DNA of 46,722 nt from Massilimicrobiota sp. An134 (GCF_002160815.1 NZ_NFLH01000018.1:1-46722); one strand, 5' to 3'; counted from the first letter of the stretch, positions 1-8,427 are shown. Notes: generated from the letters alone by a model not told the origin. Made by a program: numbers and translations.

Positions 1-67
1 TAGAAGGAATACCCACTATTATTATAAAAGTTTGCAGAATTAAATTCTATCATTGGATTTGTAAAAT

Positions 68-109
68 TAAATTCCATATAAATTGATTTAGGGATGGAAT
101 TTAGTTTTT
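68..109 (+). terminator. probable terminator of an upstream gene
   Basis: A 10-bp stem (TAAATTCCAT at 68-77 pairing with ATGGAATTTA at 94-103) is followed by a short T run. No gene is visible before it inside the window, so it would end a gene lying to the left. The stem is AT-rich, so the call is tentative. Confidence 0.4.
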
Positions 110-155
110 CAATTTACGAGATCCGTTAATCAGTGAAAATGCATGTGATTATAGC

Positions 156-183
156 TTACACTCTGGTCATAATATGATATAAT
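156..183 (+). promoter_or_regulatory. promoter of the SNF2 helicase gene
   Basis: TTACAC (156-161) and a perfect TATAAT (178-183) are separated by 16 bp and lie just ahead of the ribosome site of the helicase gene. Seen by eye only. Confidence 0.45.
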
Positions 184-207
184 AAAAAATTGATTGGAGG
201 AATCATG

Positions 208-3200
208 ATGCTTATACAGGAAAAAGAAATCAGACGTATTGTGCAAAATGAAAAGGAATATCGTTATGGTCGTTTTATGGATATGAAAGAATATTTAGAA
301 AGAATGACGATCTCCTATGATGAAAATAATCACTGTTATAGAATCAATGCAAGAATTTCAATGTCAAATGATAAATTGATTGTATCTATGAAAATCTCAC
401 AGGATGGGGAGATTATTCAATCTCATTGTAGTTGTCCTTTAAAAGGACAATGTCGTCATATTGCAGGAATTTTGTTCTTTTTAAAGAAATTAGAAGTGAC
501 ATCTTTCCCTTATTTTTATGAAAAAGATGATCATTGGAATAAGCAACAGCAACTCTTAAAAATAGAAAAACAACGACAAGAACGCATCCTGCATAAAAAA
601 CAGCAGGAATCATTAGATTTGATTCATTTATATAAAGATCAGTTATTAAGAGAATCTTTTGTTCCATTTATTTCACAACAATATCAGCTTAAAGTCTTTG
701 TTCAACAAAAAAAGAATCAATTATGGGTTGCTTTTAAAGTTTTAACATCGACTCAAAGCTATATGATTAAAAATATTGATTCCTTTTTAAAAGCCATTGA
801 ACATCATGAACATTTACAATACAGCAAGAATTTTGAATTCATTCATAGTAGGGAAGCTTTTGATGAAGACTCTAGAGAAATCATTGATTTTATGAAAAAA
901 AGCTTTTTAAAAAATCAGTTTATTCAACAGTGTGTTATCAAAGTATTAATGATACAGGATGATATAGATGAATTTTATAATATCATGAGTGCTTTACCTT
1001 CTTCTTATTGTGATATTGCTTTTGATAAGAAGAATTATACGATTCCCTTAGATATTTCCTTAAAAGAAGACAGCTATGTTTTAGATTTAGCTGATTATAA
1101 TGAATTTGAAGATGTGATGATATCCTCACAATATTTATACAGTTTTCATAATGATACTTTATATCGCTATATGTTCCATGCGCCTATCCAAGCTATCACA
1201 TTTATCAAAAAGTGGATGGAAACCAAAGGCGGTTTCTATATTCCTCAAAATGCTTTAATGGATTTTTATAAATATGTTTTATATGATTTAAGTGATGATA
1301 TTGATTTAAAGACACATCTTTTTGATGCCTATCATCAGGAAGATATGATTAATCTTTATGCTGATATGACGCGTGATGATCAGATTTGTGTTCAATTAGA
1401 ATATATTTATGATGATCATATCTGTTATGGTTTTGATGAAGATAATACGCATAAATCAAAGAAAGCAGATTTAATAGAAGATTATTTGCGTCCTTATATT
1501 GAAGATATTGATGATCATATGATTTATCTTCAATATGATCATGATTTTACTTATCAGTTTTTAAAAGAAAGCTTGCCATATCTTTCGCATTATTGCCAGA
1601 TTTTTGTCAGTGATGCCTTAAATAGTTTTTCTCAGGTTACACCAGTAGATATACAGGTGGGTGTACATCTGCGTCGAGGCTTATTGTCTATTGATATTCA
1701 TAGTATTCATGTCCAAAAAGAAGAACTTATAGATCTATTAAAAGCTTATAAGAAAAAAAGAAAATTCTATAAGTTAAAAAATGGTCAGATTCTTTCGTTA
1801 GAAAATCAGGAACTTCAGGATTTGGATCATCTGACACATTCTTTATCACTGAATATGAAAGATATTGTGGGAGGGGAGATTCAAATTCCAACTTATCGTC
1901 TGTTTGAAATTGATCAGATGATGAATCAGGAATCTTCTTTACATTATCAAAGAAGTGCTGAATTAAAGAAATGGACGGAAGACTTTAAACAAAGAGAATA
2001 TGATTTTGATATTCCTCAACATTATCAAAGTATTTTAAGAGATTATCAGAAGCTTGGTTATCAGTGGTTAAGACTGATGGAACATTATGGTTTTGGTGGT
2101 ATTCTGGCTGATGATATGGGGCTTGGAAAAACATTACAGATGATTACTTATTTTGATAGTTTAAAAGGACAAGGAACACATATGGTTATTGCGCCTGCAA
2201 GTCTGATTTTTAACTGGCAGGATGAATTTCAAAAATTCTCTCAAGATTTAAAGGTTTTATGTGTTTATGGTCATAAAGAAGCCAGAGAAAAGCTTTTAGA
2301 ACATAAAGAAGATTATGATGTTGTGATCACATCTTATGATTATTTGAGAAGAGATATTGAACTGTATGAAACATATCAGTTCCATACAGTTGTGATTGAT
2401 GAAGCTCAAAATATCAAGAATCCTAAAACACGAAATGCCATTTGTGTAAAGCGTTTAAAGGCTAAACAGCGTTTTGCTTTAACCGGAACACCGATTGAGA
2501 ATTCATTAGCTGAATTATGGTCAATCTTTGACTTTTTAATGCCTTATTATCTCTATCATTATCACTACTTTTTAGAACAGTTTGAACGCCCTATTGTAAA
2601 AGAACATGATGAACAAAAACAGGAACGTCTCAAACAGATGATTACACCATTTGTTTTAAGAAGAAATAAAAAAGATGTTTTAACAGAATTACCAGAAAAA
2701 ATTGAACAGACGATCTATATGCGTTTTAATGAAGAAGAAGAGAAACTTTATCTGGCTAATCTTGTCCAGGTTAATAAATCTTTACAGGAAAAACTTCAAG
2801 TTCAACAGTTAGGACGTATTGATATTCTAGCAATGTTGACACGTTTAAGACAATTGTGCCAAGATTCACGTTTATTATATCAGGATATACAAGAGCCTTC
2901 TTCAAAGTTAAAAGGATGTATGGAACTGATTCATTCTTTAAAAGATAATCATAAGAAAATATTATTATTTTCTTCATTTACTTCATTATTACATTTGATT
3001 GAAGAACAATGTCAAAAAGAACATATATCTTATTATCTTTTAGATGGTTCGACTTCAAAAGAAAAACGTAAACAAATGGTTGATGCTTTCCAAAATGATC
3101 AAACAACATTATTCCTTATTTCTTTAAAAGCAGGGGGGTCAGGTTTGAATTTAACAAGTGCTCAAGCTGTCATTCATTATGACCCATGGTGGAATATGTC

Positions 3201-3417
3201 AGCGAAAAATCAGGCAACAGATCGTGCACATCGTATTGGTCAGTTAGAAAATGTTCAAGTATTCTCATTGATTATGAAAAATACAATTGAAGAAAAGATA
3301 ATGGAATTACAAAAACAAAAGAAAAACTTAGCAGATACTTTTGTTGAAGGAAATGAAGGAACGATTAGTACCATGAGTTTAGATGATATGAAATCGTTAT
3401 TTGAGATCTCGTCATGA
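208..3417 (+). CDS. SWIM zinc finger SNF2-family DNA helicase
   Basis: Large Swi2/Snf2 ATPase of about 1,069 residues, probably translocating on double-stranded DNA to remodel protein-DNA complexes. The N-terminus carries a SWIM zinc motif (CxC then CxH, residues about 74-90) with a long helicase-associated region behind it. The ATPase core follows: Walker A GLGKT near residue 630, a DEAQ box near 728, LTGTPIEN, and the C-terminal helicase lobe ending in the ATDRAHRIGQ motif near 1,000. An upstream TTG at 190 would also open the frame, but GGAGG at 196-200 lies inside that extension and is 7 nt from the ATG at 208, so I chose 208 (ATG 205 is a close alternative). It stands alone, with its own promoter and a terminator over its stop codon. 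The family is common in Firmicutes; the exact cellular role is not known to me. Confidence 0.9.
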   Translation: MLIQEKEIRRIVQNEKEYRYGRFMDMKEYLERMTISYDENNHCYRINARISMSNDKLIVSMKISQDGEIIQSHCSCPLKGQCRHIAGILFFLKKLEVTSFPYFYEKDDHWNKQQQLLKIEKQRQERILHKKQQESLDLIHLYKDQLLRESFVPFISQQYQLKVFVQQKKNQLWVAFKVLTSTQSYMIKNIDSFLKAIEHHEHLQYSKNFEFIHSREAFDEDSREIIDFMKKSFLKNQFIQQCVIKVLMIQDDIDEFYNIMSALPSSYCDIAFDKKNYTIPLDISLKEDSYVLDLADYNEFEDVMISSQYLYSFHNDTLYRYMFHAPIQAITFIKKWMETKGGFYIPQNALMDFYKYVLYDLSDDIDLKTHLFDAYHQEDMINLYADMTRDDQICVQLEYIYDDHICYGFDEDNTHKSKKADLIEDYLRPYIEDIDDHMIYLQYDHDFTYQFLKESLPYLSHYCQIFVSDALNSFSQVTPVDIQVGVHLRRGLLSIDIHSIHVQKEELIDLLKAYKKKRKFYKLKNGQILSLENQELQDLDHLTHSLSLNMKDIVGGEIQIPTYRLFEIDQMMNQESSLHYQRSAELKKWTEDFKQREYDFDIPQHYQSILRDYQKLGYQWLRLMEHYGFGGILADDMGLGKTLQMITYFDSLKGQGTHMVIAPASLIFNWQDEFQKFSQDLKVLCVYGHKEAREKLLEHKEDYDVVITSYDYLRRDIELYETYQFHTVVIDEAQNIKNPKTRNAICVKRLKAKQRFALTGTPIENSLAELWSIFDFLMPYYLYHYHYFLEQFERPIVKEHDEQKQERLKQMITPFVLRRNKKDVLTELPEKIEQTIYMRFNEEEEKLYLANLVQVNKSLQEKLQVQQLGRIDILAMLTRLRQLCQDSRLLYQDIQEPSSKLKGCMELIHSLKDNHKKILLFSSFTSLLHLIEEQCQKEHISYYLLDGSTSKEKRKQMVDAFQNDQTTLFLISLKAGGSGLNLTSAQAVIHYDPWWNMSAKNQATDRAHRIGQLENVQVFSLIMKNTIEEKIMELQKQKKNLADTFVEGNEGTISTMSLDDMKSLFEISS

Positions 3418-3429
3418 GATCTTTTTTTT
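3404..3429 (+). terminator. rho-independent terminator overlapping the helicase stop codon
   Basis: AGATCTC (3404-3410) pairs with GAGATCT (3416-3422) across a 5-nt loop and runs into eight T residues. The helicase stop codon lies within the hairpin. Confidence 0.8.
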
Positions 3430-3462
3430 GTGCAAAAAATGCTAGTTTTTGGGTAAAAAACA

Positions 3463-3500
3463 TGTAGAAATATGTCGAATTTTGTAGAAAAATATACAAT
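3463..3500 (+). promoter_or_regulatory. three 10-bp-phased TGTMGAA repeats before the LytTR gene
   Basis: TGTAGAA, TGTCGAA and TGTAGAA begin at 3463, 3473 and 3483, exactly one helical turn apart, followed by a possible -10 box TACAAT at 3495-3500. LytTR-domain proteins are known to bind short direct repeats spaced by a helical turn or so. Because the gene behind the site encodes a LytTR protein, this is a plausible binding site, perhaps autoregulatory. The assignment of the protein to this site is inference. Confidence 0.5.
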
Positions 3501-3611
3501 ATTTAGGCAAATGTGCATTTTATTTATTACAGACATAGGTGTTCTATAAACTTCTCTTGTGTTTTGATATAAAAATGCATTTTATATATCTATATGGGGA
3601 GGGATGAAAAC

Positions 3612-4082
3612 ATGAAGATCATCTATGATGAAAATGAACAAATGAATCATCATGAATTAAAACTTGTTTATCATCCCAAAAACAAAAAATTAGCACAGCT
3701 TTTATTAAAACAATTTACTGAAAATTTAGGTGAAGTTGAACTCTATGATGAATACCATAATAAATATTATGTCCCCCTTTTGGCTATATACTATTTTGAA
3801 ATGGTAGACCAAAAGTTTTATGCCTATACTGAAAAAGATGTCTATCGTATTTATTGTGTGAAAATGGAACGCTTAAAACAGCGGGTACAGGATTATGGCT
3901 TTTATCAGATTAATGTGCGGACACTTGTGAATATCAGACATGTGAAAACTTATAAAATTCAAAGAGGGAGTCGGCGTAGAATTATTCTTGATAATGATGA
4001 TATTTTAATTTCCAGTCGGCATTATAAGCCGGAGTTTGATCGTTTAGAACATGATCTTAAACATGGTGAAATTGAAATATAA
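3612..4082 (+). CDS. stand-alone LytTR-domain transcription regulator
   Basis: A 156-residue protein with a C-terminal LytTR DNA-binding domain (about residues 50-150: the YxVPLLxIYYFE start, then INVRTLVNIRHV and the basic RRRIILDNDD strand) and no receiver domain. Such proteins act as dedicated transcription factors, often with a small membrane partner (DUF3021), which is absent here. An ATG at 3594 opens the frame but overlaps the GGGGAGGG ribosome site; the ATG at 3612 has that site at normal distance. The upstream region carries three phased TGTMGAA repeats that resemble LytTR sites. It is the first gene of a cluster holding three more LytTR regulators. Confidence 0.85.
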   Translation: MKIIYDENEQMNHHELKLVYHPKNKKLAQLLLKQFTENLGEVELYDEYHNKYYVPLLAIYYFEMVDQKFYAYTEKDVYRIYCVKMERLKQRVQDYGFYQINVRTLVNIRHVKTYKIQRGSRRRIILDNDDILISSRHYKPEFDRLEHDLKHGEIEI

Positions 4083-4085
4083 AAA

Positions 4086-4109
4086 GAACGAAAGAAAAAT
4101 CTTTCGTTC
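4086..4109. terminator. hairpin behind the LytTR gene
   Basis: A perfect 10-bp stem, GAACGAAAGA / TCTTTCGTTC, with an AAAA loop. On the plus strand no T run follows; read on the minus strand it is followed by TTTTT. It may end transcripts from either side. Confidence 0.5.
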
Positions 4110-4114
4110 ATGAT

Positions 4115-4198
4115 GCATCACATATAAATAAGGATGTAAGAAGCCAGGTTCATTTAGGCTAAGTCACAATCTTATTTATATCTTCTATATATTGATGC
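4115..4198. other. long imperfect stem-loop, gene-free stretch
   Basis: The gene-free stretch between 4110 and 4378 contains an extended inverted repeat: GCATCA / TGATGC outside (4115-4120 and 4193-4198), a perfect 11-bp arm ATATAAATAAG / CTTATTTATAT (4122-4132 and 4171-4181), and AGCC / GGCT near the loop. It could be a small RNA, an mRNA 3' element or a relic of a small mobile repeat. I cannot assign it to a family, and I see nothing else in this stretch. Confidence 0.35.
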
Positions 4199-4378
4199 GG
4201 TTGCTGATGAGAAAAATCCCTTTCTTTTTTATTTTATAAGTTCATTTTCATACATCAATATACAGGTGTTCTTTAAAGACAAATTTATTATAACGAATAA
4301 ACAAATAAAAAACGAATTGAAAAGCATAAAAACCATGAAAAGAATAATAAATTTACAGATTCGTCAAAAAAAGAATGT

Positions 4379-4408
4379 AAAAAAAATTACAGTTTTATCA
4401 AACTGTAA
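4379..4408 (-). terminator. terminator of the XRE gene
   Basis: On the minus strand TTACAGTTT pairs with AAACTGTAA (4387-4408, 4-nt loop) and is followed by eight T residues (A run at 4379-4386 on the plus strand), 12 bp behind the XRE stop codon. Confidence 0.8.
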
Positions 4409-4420
4409 GATTTCCTGTTA

Positions 4421-4660
4421 TTATTTATCTAATTCTTTAATTCCATAAAATTCATTTTTCTTTTCCACGTTTTCGCAAATATAATCTAATGACGCTTTAT
4501 AAAAACGTGAGAAACGAATAAGTTTAGGAACAGAAGGTGTTCTTTGATCAGATTCATATTGAGAAACAATAGGTTTAGACATTTTTAATGCTTCCGCTAC
4601 TTGCTTTTGTGATAATCCCGCTTCTTTTCTTAATGCTTTTAATCTTTGACCAATACTCAT
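4421..4660 (-). CDS. small XRE-family helix-turn-helix regulator
   Basis: A 79-residue Cro/CI-type DNA-binding protein. The HTH occupies residues about 5-60, with LSQKQVAEALKMSKPIVSQYE forming the two recognition helices, and a short acidic/basic tail without an effector domain. An AAGGTGG ribosome site precedes the ATG. It is transcribed away from the REC-LytTR pair, and the shared control region carries phased LytTR-like repeats (4741-4770) oriented toward this gene. It probably represses a few local promoters; the target is not visible. Confidence 0.85.
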   Translation of the reverse strand: MSIGQRLKALRKEAGLSQKQVAEALKMSKPIVSQYESDQRTPSVPKLIRFSRFYKASLDYICENVEKKNEFYGIKELDK

Positions 4661-4680
4661 GTTTTCACCACCTTAAAGCT

Positions 4681-4770
4681 ATTATACACTACGAAGATTT
4701 GCTTTAGGTAAATTCATCATAATTTCAACTCTTTTGTCATTCGACAATTCTCGACAAATTTCTACAAATT
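4681..4770 (-). promoter_or_regulatory. XRE-gene control region with three phased TGTMGA repeats
   Basis: On the minus strand a perfect TATAAT (4686-4681) lies ahead of the XRE gene with only a poor -35 box. Further upstream three 10-bp units occupy 4741-4770; on the plus strand they read TCGACAATTC, TCGACAAATT and TCTACAAATT, i.e. TGTCGA/TGTAGA on the minus strand. The weak -35 box plus an upstream site fits an activator-dependent promoter. The activator could be any of the neighbouring LytTR proteins (inference). Confidence 0.5.
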
Positions 4771-4823
4771 GGCATAAAAATGACCAAAAATGGGAGAAAA
4801 GTGGACTGATTTCTCATTGCAAA

Positions 4824-4851
4824 TTGACTACAATAAAATTATCAAGATAAT
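4824..4851 (+). promoter_or_regulatory. promoter of the tandem REC-LytTR genes
   Basis: TTGACT (4824-4829), 16 bp, then GATAAT (4846-4851), placed 21 bp ahead of the start codon at 4873. Confidence 0.55.
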
Positions 4852-4872
4852 TAAAGAAGGGGAGAGGGAACA

Positions 4873-5622
4873 ATGAACATTGCTGTATGTGATGATCAGC
4901 TGGATTATTTAAACTTGATTAAGAAAAAGCTTATTGAATGTTTTCATGAACCAGAAATGGAATTAAATGTTTATACTTTTTCTACAATTCAAGAGATGCT
5001 GTATAGTACAAAATTTCGTTGTTATGAATTTGCATTCATTGAAATGAAAGTCGAAAATGATCGTGGTATTGAAGCAGCTTATCGATTAAGAGAACTGAAT
5101 CGTGCCTGTCAGGTTGTCTTTATTAGTGATCAATATTATCACATTCATGAAGCATTTGCGGTAAAGGCAAGGGAATATTTACTAAAACCCATTAATACAA
5201 AGCAATTTCAAAGTGTTTTTGATTATTTAATGGATTGGTATTTGCATCAAAATGTCAAATTTGTCATACCCATTAGAGAATTAGGACGTAAACGTATTTT
5301 TGATGTTGATGAAATCAAGTATTTTGAAACTTATTATAATGATTTAGAAATTGTAACGGTGGATGATCAGCATTTCATGACACATGTTAAAAATCGTTAT
5401 AAGTTACGACCAGTATTAAAGTCACGATGGTTTATGCAAGTGAATCAAAGTGTTTTAGTGAATATGAAATGTATTGATTTTTTAACGGATCGTAATGTTA
5501 TTTTAAAATCAAGGGAAGTCTTTCCGACAAGTCGTAAAACATTGATACAAAATCATCTTTTATTTGAAAAATTTTTAAAAGAAAAAGAAGAAAAAGAAAA
5601 ATTAAGGAATGGGGAGAAATAA
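4873..5622 (+). CDS. LytTR response regulator with Glu in place of the phosphoacceptor Asp
   Basis: A 249-residue protein with an N-terminal receiver domain (1-115) and a C-terminal LytTR DNA-binding domain (about 130-235). The receiver has the acidic pocket D7-D8 and the conserved Lys (LLKPI), but position 57 is Glu (FIEMK), where the two neighbouring regulators have Asp (YLDIEL, FLDIEL). Phosphorylation by a kinase is therefore unlikely, and Glu can mimic the phosphorylated state, so it may be constitutively active or respond to something else (inference). GGGGAGAGGG precedes the ATG. The next regulator gene starts 1 bp after its stop, so the two are co-transcribed. Confidence 0.88.
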   Translation: MNIAVCDDQLDYLNLIKKKLIECFHEPEMELNVYTFSTIQEMLYSTKFRCYEFAFIEMKVENDRGIEAAYRLRELNRACQVVFISDQYYHIHEAFAVKAREYLLKPINTKQFQSVFDYLMDWYLHQNVKFVIPIRELGRKRIFDVDEIKYFETYYNDLEIVTVDDQHFMTHVKNRYKLRPVLKSRWFMQVNQSVLVNMKCIDFLTDRNVILKSREVFPTSRKTLIQNHLLFEKFLKEKEEKEKLRNGEK

Positions 5623-5623
5623 A

Positions 5624-6337
5624 TTGAGAATTGCGGTGATAGATGATGAAACATTTTACATTCAAGATGTTTATTCAAAAATAGAAAATTTTAAACAGTC
5701 ATTTCATGATATAGATATTGAGGTTGATACATTTACTCAAGGAAAGGAATTTTTAGATAGTTTTGAGGAACATCCATATGATTTGATTTATTTAGATATT
5801 GAATTAAATGATATCAATGGTGTTCATTTAGCTCATATGATTCATGAGAAAAAAGCTTCAACAATGATTATTTTTATGACAAGTCATATGAGTTATATAC
5901 ATCAGTCTTATGTTGTTAATGCTTTTCAATATCTGACAAAACCATTAAAAGATCCACTTTTTACATATGAATTGAAAAGAGCTATCAAACATTATCAATA
6001 TATGCAAAAAGCTTTTGTATTTCCAACTTCACAAGGACGTATTATTTTTAATCTATCAGAAATTATATATTTAGAAACAGCTTATAAAAATTATAAGATT
6101 CATACAACACGTGGTGTATATTATGGTTCTTTAAAAGCTGTCAATAGTATTAGAAAAGCATTGTTAGATTATACGTTTGTTAAAATTCAAAGAAGTTTTA
6201 TTGTGAATATGGAACATATTGTCAAAGTTGATAACATATTATTATATATGTCAGATGAAAGCATGCTGATGGTTTCAAAGAAACGCTATAAAGAGTTTAA
6301 AAGAAGATTCTATCAATTTCTAGCTGATAAAAAATAA
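5624..6337 (+). CDS. LytTR response regulator (AgrA/VirR type)
   Basis: A receiver domain with intact acidic pocket (IDDE) and phosphoacceptor D58 (YLDIEL), followed by a LytTR DNA-binding domain, 237 residues in all. The ATG at 5609 overlaps the upstream gene and lies inside the GGGGAG ribosome site. The TTG at 5624 sits 7 nt behind that site and gives the usual N-terminus (RIAVIDDE), so it is chosen. No kinase gene lies on this strand; the closest histidine kinase is convergent at 6360-7637. It may pair with that kinase or dimerise with the Glu57 regulator made from the same transcript (inference). Confidence 0.88.
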   Translation: MRIAVIDDETFYIQDVYSKIENFKQSFHDIDIEVDTFTQGKEFLDSFEEHPYDLIYLDIELNDINGVHLAHMIHEKKASTMIIFMTSHMSYIHQSYVVNAFQYLTKPLKDPLFTYELKRAIKHYQYMQKAFVFPTSQGRIIFNLSEIIYLETAYKNYKIHTTRGVYYGSLKAVNSIRKALLDYTFVKIQRSFIVNMEHIVKVDNILLYMSDESMLMVSKKRYKEFKRRFYQFLADKK

Positions 6338-6362
6338 GACCATTTTTGAGTCTTATTTTTTA
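6329..6362. terminator. bidirectional terminator between convergent genes
   Basis: AAAATAAGAC (6331-6340) pairs with GTCTTATTTT (6350-6359). T runs on both strands make it usable by the regulator gene on the plus strand and by the kinase gene on the minus strand. Confidence 0.8.
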
Positions 6363-7637
6363 TTTTTGTAAGACAACTCTTAAAATAACTTGATCATGCT
6401 TTACTTCATATTTGGCTTCACCATGATAGCGTTCTGCCATTTCTTTAATACTGCTAACACCAAATCCATGAGCAATTTTATCTTTTTTACTTGTTTTATG
6501 AAAAGTTGGATGACTTCCTTCTGGAATAGAATTTTCAATATAAAGAATCACATGTGTCTGTTTGCTTTGAAGCTTTAATGAAATATGTTTTTCACCATCT
6601 ATGTTCTCACATGCTTCTTTGGCATTATCTAATGCTAAACTGATAATTAAAGCTAAATCACCAGGAACAATACTTCCTAAATGTAATATTTTAGAAATAT
6701 CTTCATCATATTGAATACCCTTTTCTTTAATACTTTGAATATGAGCATTCAATGCACCATCAATCGCTGCAATACCAGTATGTGTTAATGCCTGATATGC
6801 TTCAACATGTGTTTTTAAGTTCTGTTCAATATAATTCTTTGCTTCTTCATATTCTTCTTTTTCCAAATGTGATTGTAAAATAATTAAGATGTTATTGAGA
6901 TTATGGTTAATCTTTCTAATCTCTTTTTGTTGTTGTTCTCTTTGTTGGTTAAATTCTTTTTCTTTCTCCAAGTTCTGTATAATAGATTCTTGTAAATGCT
7001 TATCTTTTTCATATTTCGTTTGCATTCTATCAAAACATATTAATGCAATAATGCTGATCATGACAGTGAAGATGTAAGTACGGGCAATTGTGGGTATGAA
7101 AAATAATACATTATTATTTAAGATAAAAGTTAAACTAAAATATGTAAATACTAGGATATATAAATTTTTAAATTTTCTTAAGTTGTTAATTCCTTTTAAT
7201 TTAAAAGAGAATAAGGTATATGAAAGAAATTTTGAAATACAATGGACAAAAATAAAATGTGAAGTTGAGAAATCAGTATAGTTTATTGCAACTCTTGTAT
7301 CGAAAATCCAAGAAATAAATAATGTTGTTATACAAAATATAAACCAATTAATAATAATAAATATACTGATTTGTTTAATGAAATTAATCGTAGAAACTTT
7401 CCATTTATGAAAAAGTAATGTTAAAATTATGAAAGTTAAAGCATAAATAATAATATTAATTTTTATATTAGTTGATAACGTTAAACCGATAAATACAAAA
7501 GTATATAACAAATAACACATATTTTGGGCTTTGTCTTGATAGATATTATGATAGATATTTTTTAAATAAAAATCTAATAATAATATATCTAAAATGGCAA
7601 TAAAGGCTTTACAAAATAGATTTAATACAATTGTCAT
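6360..7637 (-). CDS. AgrC-like membrane sensor histidine kinase (GHKL)
   Basis: A 425-residue HPK10-type kinase. Residues 1-205 form about six membrane helices, followed by a charged coiled-coil linker (205-240). The H-box INHNLNN contains H245, the usual phosphorylation site, and the C-terminal GHKL ATPase has the N-box LALDNAKEACE and the G-box HGFGVSSIKE. This layout is that of peptide-sensing kinases such as AgrC and ComD. Its start is 3 nt behind the stop of the regulator gene at 7641-8354, so the pair forms one operon. No AgrB or AgrD gene is near; the ligand is unknown. The small secreted protein divergent to the operon is a candidate partner or output (inference). Confidence 0.88.
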   Translation of the reverse strand: MTIVLNLFCKAFIAILDILLLDFYLKNIYHNIYQDKAQNMCYLLYTFVFIGLTLSTNIKINIIIYALTFIILTLLFHKWKVSTINFIKQISIFIIINWFIFCITTLFISWIFDTRVAINYTDFSTSHFIFVHCISKFLSYTLFSFKLKGINNLRKFKNLYILVFTYFSLTFILNNNVLFFIPTIARTYIFTVMISIIALICFDRMQTKYEKDKHLQESIIQNLEKEKEFNQQREQQQKEIRKINHNLNNILIILQSHLEKEEYEEAKNYIEQNLKTHVEAYQALTHTGIAAIDGALNAHIQSIKEKGIQYDEDISKILHLGSIVPGDLALIISLALDNAKEACENIDGEKHISLKLQSKQTHVILYIENSIPEGSHPTFHKTSKKDKIAHGFGVSSIKEMAERYHGEAKYEVKHDQVILRVVLQK

Positions 7638-7640
7638 AAA

Positions 7641-8354
7641 TTACATCTCCTTATCTATAAAATTAAAATATTTTTCTTTGAATTCTTTGCGAATTCGTTT
7701 CGTTAATGGGAGAATATCATCATTGGTCATTGTGATGTAGTCAAAACAGAATGATTTGACATGTTTAAAATTAATGATGATACTTCGATTGAGTTGGAAG
7801 AAATGATATTCTAGTAATTGTTGTTTGGATTTCGTTATGGTTTTAAGATTACCAAAATAATGATGTTTGGTTGTTTTTAACTTGTATTTACCATAACTTG
7901 TTTCTAGATAGAGAATTTGATCAGTTTTAATATAAACCTTTCCCTCAGTTGTCGAAAATAATACTGTACGATTTAAACGCTTATAAACCTGATTTGCATG
8001 ATGAAGTTCTCTTTGAAATAATTTTTGATCAATAGGCTTATCAATAAATAAATCAGCTCCAATCCACATAGATTCAGGTAAATAATAGTGATATGCTGTA
8101 ATAAAAATAAAAATACAATTTGCTTTGATATCTTTAATCATTTTAGCTAATTCAATACCATTTTGAGAGTTATCAAGCTCAATGTCTAGAAAAACAAGAT
8201 CATAAGGTTCAATTCTAAATGCATCAATTAATTCATTACCTTTTGTATATCCATCTATGATGGTGGGCTTTGTGTCATGAAACTCATAGTTTTTAATCCT
8301 TTCCATAATATTTTGTACATAAAATAATTCGTCGTCACATATTGCGATACGCAT
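7641..8354 (-). CDS. LytTR response regulator paired with the AgrC-like kinase
   Basis: A 237-residue protein with receiver (ICDDE pocket, phosphoacceptor D57 in FLDIEL, Lys in FIDKPI) and a LytTR domain (about 135-235). First gene of a two-gene minus-strand operon with the kinase. The ribosome site AAGGAGGT is strong. TGTC/TGTA/TGTC motifs phased at 10 bp lie directly ahead of it (8371-8395 region), suggesting autoregulation. It is divergent from the secreted-protein gene at 8523, whose promoter it may control. Confidence 0.9.
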   Translation of the reverse strand: MRIAICDDELFYVQNIMERIKNYEFHDTKPTIIDGYTKGNELIDAFRIEPYDLVFLDIELDNSQNGIELAKMIKDIKANCIFIFITAYHYYLPESMWIGADLFIDKPIDQKLFQRELHHANQVYKRLNRTVLFSTTEGKVYIKTDQILYLETSYGKYKLKTTKHHYFGNLKTITKSKQQLLEYHFFQLNRSIIINFKHVKSFCFDYITMTNDDILPLTKRIRKEFKEKYFNFIDKEM

Positions 8355-8370
8355 AATTTCTACCTCCTTT

Positions 8371-8396
8371 TTGACAACTATCTACATTATATGACA
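8371..8396 (-). promoter_or_regulatory. phased TGTC/TGTA/TGTC motifs at the regulator promoter
   Basis: On the minus strand TGTCATATAA, TGTAGATAGT and TGTCAAAAAG follow one another at exact 10-bp steps and end at the ribosome site. A TATAAT box is embedded between the first two motifs, so a protein bound here would cover the -10 region. Weaker match than the sites at 3463 and 4741. Confidence 0.35.
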
Positions 8397-8427
8397 AAGA
8401 TTTTTATATCAGAAAAAATACCCAAAG

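Noticed and set aside
4266-4448. 60-codon plus-strand frame overlapping the XRE terminator and gene end
   Set aside because: It runs through the terminator hairpin and into the XRE gene on the other strand, with no ribosome site; Lys/Asn/Ile-rich as expected by chance.
6360-8354. Full Agr quorum-sensing locus
   Set aside because: Kinase and regulator are AgrC/AgrA-like, but no AgrB-type protease or AgrD-like short peptide frame is visible nearby.
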